From assembly GCA_945870455.1 (NCBI GenBank), contig CAMBSL010000035.1, positions 1-33,948 of the forward strand: DNA of 33,948 nt. The letters are read 5' to 3'. The notes beneath the pieces were generated by a model that did no database searches, had not been told where the DNA came from, and was given only the letters and a program-made list of their open reading frames with translations. Made by a program: the position numbers and the translations under genes. Of this stretch, positions 1-7,254 are shown piece after piece (position 1 is the stretch's first letter; every line of letters begins with the position of its first letter). The DNA comes from Pirellula staleyi DSM 6068. GTDB lineage: Bacteria; Planctomycetota; Planctomycetia; Pirellulales; Pirellulaceae.

Positions 1-32
1 TCTTTAGCCAGCGAATAAATTCGTACTGCCAC
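1..32 (-). CDS. infB: Translation initiation factor IF-2, first codons only (partial)
   Basis: Only the first eleven codons lie in the window. Read leftward from a GTG at 32-30 they give (M)AVRIYSLAK, the characteristic opening of the N-terminal IF2 domain of many bacterial IF-2 proteins. An AAGGA stands 10 bases before the GTG, a good Shine-Dalgarno, so I prefer this start. An in-frame ATG at 53-51 would add seven residues (MPKEFCS) but has no such site. The gene lies downstream of nusA on the same strand, and nusA-infB is one of the most conserved bacterial gene pairs, which supports the call. IF-2 is the GTPase that brings initiator tRNA to the 30S subunit. The 244-base gap to nusA holds no gene I can see. 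Confidence 0.78.
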   Translation of the reverse strand, partial: MAVRIYSLAK

Positions 33-276
33 TGAGCAAAATTCCTTGGGCATTAGCCCGTTGAAACGAGGCAAGTCGACCGAACGGCTCGGCTTAAGTT
101 GCTCGCCTGTTTCTGCTTTTTATTATTTCATTGGACGCCCCCACGCTGCTGTAGCGGGTCACCCACACCATTCGACATACCGCATGCCGAACTTCTTTTC
201 CGCTTCAATGACAACAACCGCCACTGAATCGCATCATTTATCTGCCAAGTATGATAATGCATAAATGGATCTTACG

Positions 277-1707
277 TTAGGCGTTTCCGCCAGTTTGCTG
301 TTCCCCTTCGGACGGTGGAACCTTGGGAGGCTCCGCTGCGGGGAGAAACTCACTTCCGCCATCTTGCAGCTCCCTCTCGGACGGTGGATCCAGTAGCGGC
401 TCCACGGTGAGAGAAACGTCAAGCTCTACAGCGTCCTCAGCCAGATTCTCCAGACCCATTTGGGGAGGAGGCAGAGACCGCCCCTCTTTTTTGTCCAACT
501 CCTCGGTTGCGCGGCGCTCTTTATCAAGTTTTTCTTGATACTTTCGCTCCTCTTCGGCAATCTCCTGATCTTCCGCTTTGGCATCCGCCTGTTCAACAAT
601 CGCGTCCACTTGTTCTTGAGACCAGCCCCCCATTTCCATGAGTGCATCAGGCTCGATAACGGAAAGATCGTCATAGGAAAGATAGCCTTGCTCGACAAGT
701 TGCTGGGCAACTTCCTCTGTCATCCCCTCTATCTCCATGAACCCTTCCATCGCTCGCTCAATCTGACGTTCCAATTCAGGAGCAGTCATAATTTCAATGT
801 CCCAACTACAAAGCTTGCTAGCCAATCGGACATTTTGACCATATCGACCGATTGCCTGAGACAAATGCTCTTCGCTTACCAAGGCGATTGCGCGTCCAAT
901 CATATCACAAAGCAGGACTTGCTCGACTTCCGCCGGCTGCAATGCATTCGGAATCAGAACCATTGGATCATCACTCCAACGCACAATGTCGATGCGTTCG
1001 CCGGCGAGTTCCCCCGTTACGTTCTTGATTCGATTGCCTCGCATTCCAACGCATGCACCTACGCAATCGATTCGTTGATCGCTGCTACTAACGGCGACTT
1101 TGCTGCGATATCCAGGCTCTCGACTGATCGCGTTGATTCGGATGATTCCTTCGGCGATTTCCGGTATCTCTTGCTCGAACAATCGCTGAATCAGCATTGC
1201 CTTGGTTCGCGACAAGATGATTTTGACACGATTTCCGGCCGCCTTCACTTCGTAAATGATCGCTCGAACGCGAGAGCCGCTGTGATAGCTTTCACCAGGA
1301 ATTTGTTCGCTTCGAGGCAAAATGGCTTCGACGTTGCCAAGCTGAACGATGGTTACGCCACGCTCTGTGCGCTGAACGATGCCGGTCACCAACTGACCGA
1401 CCTGAGTGTGGAATTCATCGATTCTTGCGTCCCGCTCGGCTTCCTTGAGCTTCTGGATAATCACTTGCTTGGCTGTTTGTGCGCCGATACGGCCAATCTC
1501 GTCTTCGCTGAGACTTCTTCCGTTCACCGTGGCCGTGATACCTCCACCATCGCGAGCGATTGAGACGAATACGTCGGCTTCTTCACCGAATTGACGCTTT
1601 GAAGCCGTTACCAGCGCAGATTCGATCGCTTGAATGACCAATTCCGGGTCGATCTGTTTTTCGCGATGCAACGAATCTACAATTCGGAGCAATTCTTGTG
1701 GATTCAT
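277..1707 (-). CDS. nusA: Transcription termination/antitermination factor NusA
   Basis: NusA binds the RNA polymerase flap and nascent RNA and modulates pausing, termination and antitermination. The 476 residues show the family order: N-terminal polymerase-binding domain (about 1-100), S1 domain (about 102-165), KH1 with a GMRGNRIKNV core (about 200-265) and KH2 with AIGRYGQNVRLASKL (about 284-299). A helix-hairpin-helix-like segment follows (about 325-375, EIEGMTEEVAQQL). The tail from about 376 is charged and low in complexity, and contains two copies of an 11-residue module, PPSERELQDGG and PPSEGEQQTGG. The ATG at 1707 gives the usual MNPQELLRIVDSL opening. infB follows on the same strand. 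A rimP-like gene often precedes nusA, but here the upstream neighbour is divergent, so nusA probably has its own promoter in 1708-1890. Confidence 0.97.
   Translation of the reverse strand: MNPQELLRIVDSLHREKQIDPELVIQAIESALVTASKRQFGEEADVFVSIARDGGGITATVNGRSLSEDEIGRIGAQTAKQVIIQKLKEAERDARIDEFHTQVGQLVTGIVQRTERGVTIVQLGNVEAILPRSEQIPGESYHSGSRVRAIIYEVKAAGNRVKIILSRTKAMLIQRLFEQEIPEIAEGIIRINAISREPGYRSKVAVSSSDQRIDCVGACVGMRGNRIKNVTGELAGERIDIVRWSDDPMVLIPNALQPAEVEQVLLCDMIGRAIALVSEEHLSQAIGRYGQNVRLASKLCSWDIEIMTAPELERQIERAMEGFMEIEGMTEEVAQQLVEQGYLSYDDLSVIEPDALMEMGGWSQEQVDAIVEQADAKAEDQEIAEEERKYQEKLDKERRATEELDKKEGRSLPPPQMGLENLAEDAVELDVSLTVEPLLDPPSERELQDGGSEFLPAAEPPKVPPSEGEQQTGGNA
286..387 (-). repeat. Two imperfect 33-bp direct repeats inside the 3' end of nusA
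   Basis: Units at 286-318 and 355-387, about 26 of 33 bases identical, are separated by 36 bases and stay in frame. They encode the two PPSE..(L/Q)Q.GG modules of the NusA tail. Both units carry TCGGACGGTGG on the plus strand. A related CTTCGGACGGT core recurs in the non-coding repeat block at 32495-32715. Confidence 0.75.
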
Positions 1708-1890
1708 TCCGTTGTTATCTGTTGGGTTGATAGTTTTTGATGGGGGTGGTGGTGAGTTGAGAGCCCCCCGGATTCACTACCTCCCGTGTTCTGCGCAAGG
1801 GAGTTTAGGCTATCCTCCCCCCCCGAAAATGTCAACCGCCAATTGCATCTTGGCCCTGGGCGCAGCTTGTTCTGCACCCATAATGTCGAC

Positions 1891-3294
1891 ATGAATTCGT
1901 CAAATGACTTCGACACCATTATTATCGGCGCAGGAATGAGCGGCTTGGCAGCTGGCATTCGACTTGCCCACTACGACCAACGCGTATGCTTGCTCGAAAA
2001 GCATTGGACGATAGGCGGGCTCAATTCTTTCTATCGTGTCAACGGTCGAAACTACGACGTCGGTCTTCACGCGATGACCAATTTCACGGAGAAAGGTGCC
2101 AAAAAAGGACCGCTTGCCCGCCTTTTAAAACAGCTTCGCTTTCGCTGGGATGATCTGCAGCTTGCCGAACAAAAAGGCTCTCGAATCGCATTTCCAAGCG
2201 TTCATCTCGATTTCAATAACGAGATTGGACTCCTCCAAACCGAGATTAACGATAAATTTCCCCACCAAAAAGACGCCTTTCAGACTCTTCTCAACCGCCT
2301 CGTCGACTACGACGATTTAAAGCAAGAGGACTTCCAACTCTCCACTCGCGCCATTCTTTCCGAAATCCTAAGCGATCCATTGCTGATTGAAATGCTGCTC
2401 TGCCCATTGATGTGGTACGGCAATGCCCGTCAACACGATATGGACTGGGGGCAGTTTTGCATTATGTTTCGAAGCATATTCCTTGAGGGATTTGCAAGAC
2501 CTTTCAAAGGCGTTCGACTCATCCTCAAGCATCTCGTGCGGCGATTTCGCGAATTGGGAGGCGACCTGCGTTTGCGAAGTGGAGTAGCTCGCATTTGCAT
2601 CGAAGGCGGCCGAACGACCGGTGTTGAACTGGAGAACGGAACGATACTCACTGCAAAACGAATCCTGTCCAGCGCCGGCATCGTCGAGACGATGCGAATG
2701 TGCGACGACAACTCCCTTTCCGAAGTTCATATGGCCGGAGAGATGACGTTCATCGAATCGATCTCAGTGCTAGAGTGCCAACCCAAGGAGTTTGGTTTCG
2801 ACAAGACGATCGTCTTTTACAATGACTCCGAAAAGTTTCACTGGACAAAGCCGACCGACCAATTGTGCGATGTTCGCACCGGTGTGATTTGCTCTCCAAA
2901 CAACTATGTTTACTCGAGTGCCGAAGGAGAATTGGAAGCGGGCTTTGTCCGGCTCACGACCATCGCAGACTACAAACGCTGGTCTGACATGACTGCTGAC
3001 CGTTATGCTCGCGAAAAACTCGCTTGGTACGACGAATCGGTCGCATCCGCCATTCGATTTATGCCTGACTTTCGCCGATACGTCATCGACACAGACATCT
3101 TTACTCCCAAAACAATTCGCCGATTCACTTCCCACGACAACGGAGCTGTGTACGGAGCCCCAGACAAGCAACTCGACGGCACGACGAGACTTAGCAACCT
3201 CTTTCTTTGCGGAACGGATCAAGGGTTCGTCGGTATCGTCGGAGCGATTGTCAGCGGCATCTCCATGGCCAACCAACACTGCTTACGACAGTGA
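1891..3294 (+). CDS. FAD-dependent oxidoreductase, phytoene desaturase / carotenoid isomerase-like
   Basis: 467 residues. The N-terminus has a Rossmann FAD-binding motif, IIIGAGMSGLAAGIRL, followed by LLEKHWTIGGLNSFY, the dinucleotide-binding pattern of the CrtI/CrtISO/retinol-saturase superfamily. The C-terminus has LFLCGTDQGFVGIVGAIVSG, the usual second FAD contact. The start at 1891 is chosen because it puts the FAD motif about ten residues from the N-terminus; an in-frame ATG at 1786 only adds a low-quality leader. Substrate cannot be fixed by reading: carotenoid desaturation, isomerisation or a polyene reductase are all possible, and no other carotenoid gene lies nearby. It is divergent from nusA across a 183-base gap, and its 3' end faces the peptidase T remnant. 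Confidence 0.8.
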   Translation: MNSSNDFDTIIIGAGMSGLAAGIRLAHYDQRVCLLEKHWTIGGLNSFYRVNGRNYDVGLHAMTNFTEKGAKKGPLARLLKQLRFRWDDLQLAEQKGSRIAFPSVHLDFNNEIGLLQTEINDKFPHQKDAFQTLLNRLVDYDDLKQEDFQLSTRAILSEILSDPLLIEMLLCPLMWYGNARQHDMDWGQFCIMFRSIFLEGFARPFKGVRLILKHLVRRFRELGGDLRLRSGVARICIEGGRTTGVELENGTILTAKRILSSAGIVETMRMCDDNSLSEVHMAGEMTFIESISVLECQPKEFGFDKTIVFYNDSEKFHWTKPTDQLCDVRTGVICSPNNYVYSSAEGELEAGFVRLTTIADYKRWSDMTADRYAREKLAWYDESVASAIRFMPDFRRYVIDTDIFTPKTIRRFTSHDNGAVYGAPDKQLDGTTRLSNLFLCGTDQGFVGIVGAIVSGISMANQHCLRQ

Positions 3295-3341
3295 TTTTCT
3301 CAGCGTTGGCAAGCGGCAGGGCGGCCACACATGTCGATGCC

Positions 3342-3911
3342 TCAGTCTCCAAGCCCTTCCAATGACCAGAGCTCTACCAGCCGAATCACGTGCTGTGCGG
3401 CTTGAACCATATGATCGAGTGAGGCGAACTCGCGGACCGAGTGAATGTTGAATTGGCCGACTGAGAGATTGGGCGTCGGAAGACCCAATGCGCTCATCAA
3501 CGCCCCATCGGTTCCGCCTCGAATCGAGTCGCGACGACTGGGGAATTTCAGGTCCGCGAATGCCTGTTCGGCCAACTCGATGGCTTTTGGAAAGCCTCGC
3601 AATACATCCGCCATATTCCGGTATTGAACGACTGTGGTAACTCGCCCCTCCACCCCAGGAAATTCTTCTAAAACGCGATCCACGGTTGCCTCAACATTGG
3701 ACGGCACTGTCCCCCATATCAACCCGTGCTCGTCTTGGTGAGCGTGGGAAATCCCCATCTCAAGCAGTTGCTCTACCAGCATGTTGCCAAGTTCCAATTG
3801 CCCGACCGAGCTAGGGTAACTAGGGCTTGCGGGATCGGCTGCGGAACCGACTCGAACATACTGCAAAAATCGATGAAGCAGTTTTTGGCGGTTAATTTCG
3901 GCTGGATGCAT
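3342..3911 (-). pseudogene. pepT: Peptidase T (tripeptidase, M20B) with the catalytic middle deleted in frame
   Basis: The 189 residues join two separate parts of PepT (usual length about 410). Residues 1-72 match the N-terminal arm (LLHRFLQYV, YPSSVGQLELGNMLVEQL, DEHGLIWGTVPSN). Residues 73-189 match the C-terminal part (VVQYRNM, SIRGGTDGALMSALGLPTPN, then IHSVREF). In E. coli PepT these parts are separated by roughly 220 residues, which hold His78, Asp80, Asp140, Glu173/174, Asp196 and the dimerisation domain; all are absent here. The last metal-ligand histidine seems kept as His157 in HxxxE. The frame is intact across the junction near 3690. The start lies only 2 bases after the stop of the upstream small gene, so the two may be translationally coupled. 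Likely a catalytically dead remnant; an assembly join or a repurposed protein remain possible. Confidence 0.75.
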
Positions 3912-3913
3912 TG

Positions 3914-4246
3914 CTAAAAACCGAACGTACGCGAATCCATGTACATTCCAGGAAAACTGTAGATTCTTCGACTGCGAACGGGTGCTTGCGCATTGAAGAA
4001 AACCCCAGAATTGATTTCCGGACGACCGTAGTCAAATCCAATCGAATGGTAGTAATTGAGCAAGCTCTGACGGTTCATCGCATCGGCTCTTGCTCTGGCA
4101 ATGAGATATTGCTGAGCCGGTGTCTCTTCGAACCGGGCACTTCTTGGCGGAAGGGAACCACCGGTCAAGGGTTCGTCAAATTGAGCGAAAGCGGTCGCTG
4201 AAGTTATCGCAGCAGATAAACCGACTGCAACTAGAAATAGTCGCAT
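3914..4246 (-). CDS. Small secreted protein of unknown function
   Basis: 110 residues, starting MRLFLVAVGLSAAITSATAFAQ, a convincing Sec signal peptide with an AFA-Q cleavage site near residue 21. A longer reading from 4297 would put the signal peptide behind 17 charged residues, so I chose 4246. The mature part is rich in Arg, Tyr and Phe (ARADAMNRQSLLNYYHSIG, then IYSFPGMYMDSRTFGF at the end), with no cysteines and no family I recognise. It sits directly upstream of the pepT remnant on the same strand. Function unknown; the location is outside the cytoplasm if the signal prediction is right. Confidence 0.65.
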   Translation of the reverse strand: MRLFLVAVGLSAAITSATAFAQFDEPLTGGSLPPRSARFEETPAQQYLIARARADAMNRQSLLNYYHSIGFDYGRPEINSGVFFNAQAPVRSRRIYSFPGMYMDSRTFGF

Positions 4247-4557
4247 AGAATGGGGTCCTTCTTTGTTGGAATGGGAACAAACCGATCGACCATCCATGGC
4301 TTACCGCTCGAACCGCTCCTTTTTTTCGAGCTAACGTCTTTGGTTATCGTCACATGCAGTCTCCAAAAAACAACGGATTTCACGCTGCATCTACAATCCA
4401 ATCGACCGCCATATTTGAACACCTACTTCCCAGGCTGGACGAATGGGCTTCCCAGGCTGGACGAATGGGCTTCCCAGGTTGGACGAATGGGGAAGATGCG
4501 ATAAACTCTGCATCGGCGTTTTTCCATCTCCCCCTCGTTTTGACTGCCCCTTTTTCT
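4247..4557. other. Gap between divergent small secreted gene and serS
   Basis: 311 bases without a supported gene. The left part should hold the divergent promoters. The right part holds three 22-bp tandem repeats (4427-4492). The serS start region (4540-4557) is pyrimidine-rich and has no Shine-Dalgarno sequence. Confidence 0.5.
4427..4492. repeat. Three tandem 22-bp repeats in the serS leader
   Basis: Units at 4427-4448, 4449-4470 and 4471-4492. The first two are identical; the third differs at two positions (a C to T and the final C to G). The core is CCCAGGCTGGACGAATGGG. There are no spacers between units, so this is not a CRISPR array. The block ends 65 bases before the serS start and would be in the mRNA leader if transcription begins upstream. 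Confidence 0.95.
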
Positions 4558-5832
4558 ATGCTCGATCGCAAATTTGTTTTAGAAAACGCCGAGTTAGTTA
4601 AGGCCAATTGCCTCCATCGAGGTGCTCACGCTGATATCGAGCGATTTGTCGAACTCGAACGCGAACGCAAGACAAAGCTCAATCAGGCCGAAGAGCTGAA
4701 CCGGCAAGCCAATGCCACAAGTGGCAAAATGGGCGGAGCCACGCCCGAACAACGCGAAACGCTCAAAGAAGAAGGGCGAAGACTGCGCGAGCAAAAGGAT
4801 GCTGTCCAAGCCGAGCACGACATGCTAGACAAGGAGATCTCCGCGATTCTGTCTCGCGCCCCAAACATGACCCATCCCGCCGCACCGATCGGAAGAGACG
4901 ATCAAGCCAATCTAGAAATCGCTCGGGGGAAAACTCCGATCCCTACCTTTGATTTCCAGCCACTGGACCATTTGCAATTGGGCAAACAACATGACATGAT
5001 CGACTTTGAGTCCGGAGCTCGCGTGGCAGGTGCTGGTTTTTACTTTCTAAAGAATGATGCAGTTCTGTTGGAATTGGCGTTACAACAGTTGGCCATTCAT
5101 TACTTGATCCAACGCGGATTTGTACCTGTATCAACACCCGATGTCGCGAACACCGAGACCTTGCACGGGATCGGCTTCATCCCCCGTGGCCCCGAAACCC
5201 AGATCTATAGTATTGAGAATACGGATCTCAATCTCGTCGCCACTGCCGAGATCACGCTAGGTGGTATGTATTCCGGGCAAGTGCTGGATGCGGAGCAACT
5301 ACCGCTCAAACTCGTCGGCATAAGCCATTGCTTCCGAACCGAAGCCGGAGCGGCAGGTCGCGCATCCAAAGGACTCTATCGAGTGCATCAGTTCACCAAG
5401 ATCGAAATGTTCGCGTTCACATTGCCAAATCAAAGCGATGCGATCCACGAGGAATTGCGGCAGCTCGAATGCGACCTGTTTGATCAGCTCGAAGTCGCGT
5501 ATCGCGTGGTGGATACAGCGACCGGCGATCTTGGTGGTCCGGCGTATCGCAAATATGACTTAGAAGCCTGGATGCCAGGTCGAGGTACTGCCGGCGAATG
5601 GGGAGAGGTCACCAGCACGTCCAATTGCACGGACTATCAAGCACGCAGGCTCAATATTCGCTACAAAACGAAAAATGAAAAAGGGACACATCTAGTTCAC
5701 ACGCTCAACGGCACCGCCATCGCGATCAGCCGAGCCATCATCGCGATCATGGAAAACCATCAAATGGCAGATGGCCGCATCCGAGTTCCGGCCGCGTTGA
5801 GACCATGGATGGGCAAAGAAATCATCGGTTAA
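4558..5832 (+). CDS. serS: Serine--tRNA ligase
   Basis: Class II aminoacyl-tRNA synthetase that charges tRNA-Ser. 424 residues, the normal bacterial length. The N-terminus (MLDRKFVLENAELVK) leads into the long antiparallel coiled-coil tRNA-binding arm, rich in Glu, Lys and Arg (about 30-105). The catalytic core follows: ISHCFRTEAGAAGRASKGLY is motif 2, and LNGTAIAISRAIIAIMENHQ with VPAALRPWMG near the C-terminus is motif 3. The start at 4558 fits the family; in-frame sequence further upstream encodes the 22-bp repeats and is rejected as leader. There is no visible Shine-Dalgarno, as for several genes here. Its stop is 11 bases from the stop of the convergent Tgl-like gene. Confidence 0.97.
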   Translation: MLDRKFVLENAELVKANCLHRGAHADIERFVELERERKTKLNQAEELNRQANATSGKMGGATPEQRETLKEEGRRLREQKDAVQAEHDMLDKEISAILSRAPNMTHPAAPIGRDDQANLEIARGKTPIPTFDFQPLDHLQLGKQHDMIDFESGARVAGAGFYFLKNDAVLLELALQQLAIHYLIQRGFVPVSTPDVANTETLHGIGFIPRGPETQIYSIENTDLNLVATAEITLGGMYSGQVLDAEQLPLKLVGISHCFRTEAGAAGRASKGLYRVHQFTKIEMFAFTLPNQSDAIHEELRQLECDLFDQLEVAYRVVDTATGDLGGPAYRKYDLEAWMPGRGTAGEWGEVTSTSNCTDYQARRLNIRYKTKNEKGTHLVHTLNGTAIAISRAIIAIMENHQMADGRIRVPAALRPWMGKEIIG

Positions 5833-5843
5833 CACTGCCGAGT

Positions 5844-7004
5844 TCACAATGAAACGCGGTCGACATCCGGAAGCACAATGTCGCTCGTTCCAGGGCACAC
5901 CCATCTCGGATACTCGCGAGACGGATCGATACACCCGCCTTCCAAATAAACACCGCGCGGATCTTGGAGTCTTTCCATCGATTGCATGATCTGACCTATT
6001 TCGGCAGGATTTGCGAGCGATGATCGGATATGGGACTGAACGACATTCTCATCGATTCGCAGTTCACCGGTATTGTCGCGATAGGTTGCATTCCGCCAGT
6101 GAAAAATCTCTAAGCATTTTGCTTGCAGAGTAAAGGATTGATTGCTCTTCCAAAAATCGCTAAACAACCCATCTCCCAGATAAAATACCCATGACCCTTC
6201 GAAGCCAACCGCATCGGACGAAACGATGTCCGGGTTGCGAAACCAAACCCGATCACCTGGTACATAGTATTTGGCAGGCAGTGGATTTTCGCGAGAACCG
6301 TATTCTCTCATGAAAACCTCATGGAATTCACCGGAACGAATCGAACGTTGTTCCGCTTGATGTTGAAGTCGTTTGAGCAGTTCTCGATTGCAACAATTTG
6401 CTTCTTCGGCCAATCCCAAAGCGACGATGTATTCTGTCGCCCGATAGCATGAAAAAGAATACGCGGTAACGCCTTCTGGTGGTTGCGTTGCATTCCGCAA
6501 GGCCTCGATCATGCATTTGCCAGGGCGAACGATAAATCCACGGTTCTCATCGTAGTCCCAGTATTCAATGGGTCGTTCCGCCTCGTAAGCAGCAAAGGAA
6601 AGAAAGGTCTTTCTCGCAGCTTCAACAATGTTGCATCGAACGCGAATGGCAGATTCCAATTCGTTCACGCTTGGGAACTCAAACGGGACGGGACCAGCCA
6701 GCATCGCAAAAAGTATTTCTTTTTCAAGATCGCTTCGATCTCGATTGGATAACGAAAGCCGAGTTGCCAATTGCAGAGTATCCCCACCCGGCGTCCATTG
6801 ATCGAGTCCTTCTTTCACAAATCCAAACTGAACGACGGGGCAAGGGCCAGAAAGCATTAGGCCGATATCGACATTTCCTATCATTCCTCGCTTTTCAAGC
6901 CAATCAAGGCACTGGTCGACCGTTCGGTCCGAGGATCCAGCCGCCTGATTCCAAACACAAATCCCACCACCTCTTCGATTCTGACTCTCCGCGACTCGAT
7001 CCAT
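5844..7004 (-). CDS. Divergent Tgl-family (spore-coat type) protein-glutamine gamma-glutamyltransferase homologue
   Basis: 386 residues. Residues about 105-310 line up, from memory, with Bacillus subtilis Tgl (245 residues): GPVPFEFPSVNELESAIRVR, CNIVEAA, then TAYSFSCYRATEYIVALGL, which matches the catalytic segment of Tgl (FYAFEC). GDRVWFRNPD then matches GDCLYFKNPE, and WVFYLGDGLF matches the NVILLGEDKY region. The nucleophile is kept as Cys186. The partners are not: Glu115, Glu187 and His200 of B. subtilis align with Ser185, Ser271 and Phe284. About 105 extra N-terminal and 70 C-terminal residues are unlike Bacillus Tgl and contain several cysteines. No signal peptide is visible, so a cytoplasmic location is inferred. 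Cross-linking activity is doubtful. It is convergent with serS and divergent from the acyltransferase. Confidence 0.7.
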   Translation of the reverse strand: MDRVAESQNRRGGGICVWNQAAGSSDRTVDQCLDWLEKRGMIGNVDIGLMLSGPCPVVQFGFVKEGLDQWTPGGDTLQLATRLSLSNRDRSDLEKEILFAMLAGPVPFEFPSVNELESAIRVRCNIVEAARKTFLSFAAYEAERPIEYWDYDENRGFIVRPGKCMIEALRNATQPPEGVTAYSFSCYRATEYIVALGLAEEANCCNRELLKRLQHQAEQRSIRSGEFHEVFMREYGSRENPLPAKYYVPGDRVWFRNPDIVSSDAVGFEGSWVFYLGDGLFSDFWKSNQSFTLQAKCLEIFHWRNATYRDNTGELRIDENVVQSHIRSSLANPAEIGQIMQSMERLQDPRGVYLEGGCIDPSREYPRWVCPGTSDIVLPDVDRVSL

Positions 7005-7043
7005 TTATTTGTATTTCCTTTGGAAGAGAATGACCGATGATGC

Positions 7044-7113
7044 TTTGAGCCAAACCCATGTTTGAGCCAAACCCATGATCGTATTTAGGTAGGAAGGTAG
7101 GTAGTTAGGTAGG
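7044..7113. repeat. 17-bp tandem duplication plus TAGGTAGG-type repeats
   Basis: TTTGAGCCAAACCCATG occurs twice back to back at 7044-7060 and 7061-7077 with no mismatch. It is followed by a run of GGTAG-like units in which TTAGGTAGG appears at 7085-7093 and 7105-7113. It lies in the 250-base gap between the divergent Tgl-like and acyltransferase genes. Confidence 0.9.
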
Positions 7114-7206
7114 ACACAGCAACGAAAGCAGACGTAGGTGTCGTCAAATCCCGAGACCGGAATTCGCCTCCCAAAATTACTTCTTAGCCTTCGGCGGTAA
7201 ACGCAT

Positions 7207-7212
7207 TATAAT
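7207..7212 (+). promoter_or_regulatory. Possible -10 element for the acyltransferase gene
   Basis: A perfect TATAAT lies 42 bases before the ATG at 7255. No good -35 hexamer stands 16-18 bases upstream (the best is TTAGCC), so the call is weak. Confidence 0.25.
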
Positions 7213-7254
7213 ACACTCTTTCAAGTCGGCGGATTTCTGGGGTCGGAATTCGGA

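Noticed and set aside
460-1563. 367-residue open frame on the plus strand opposite nusA
   Set aside because: It is fully antisense to a certain nusA gene, has no family motif, and is explained by codon bias of the real strand.
2770-3279. 169-residue minus-strand frame inside the FAD oxidoreductase gene
   Set aside because: Shadow of a well-supported gene; no recognisable domain.
4427-4492. CRISPR or T-box leader upstream of serS
   Set aside because: Three contiguous units without spacers, and no T-box conserved elements were seen.
4354-4557. N-terminal extension of SerS by 68 residues
   Set aside because: It would translate the 22-bp tandem repeats; SerS family proteins begin at the MLDRKF-type start used here.
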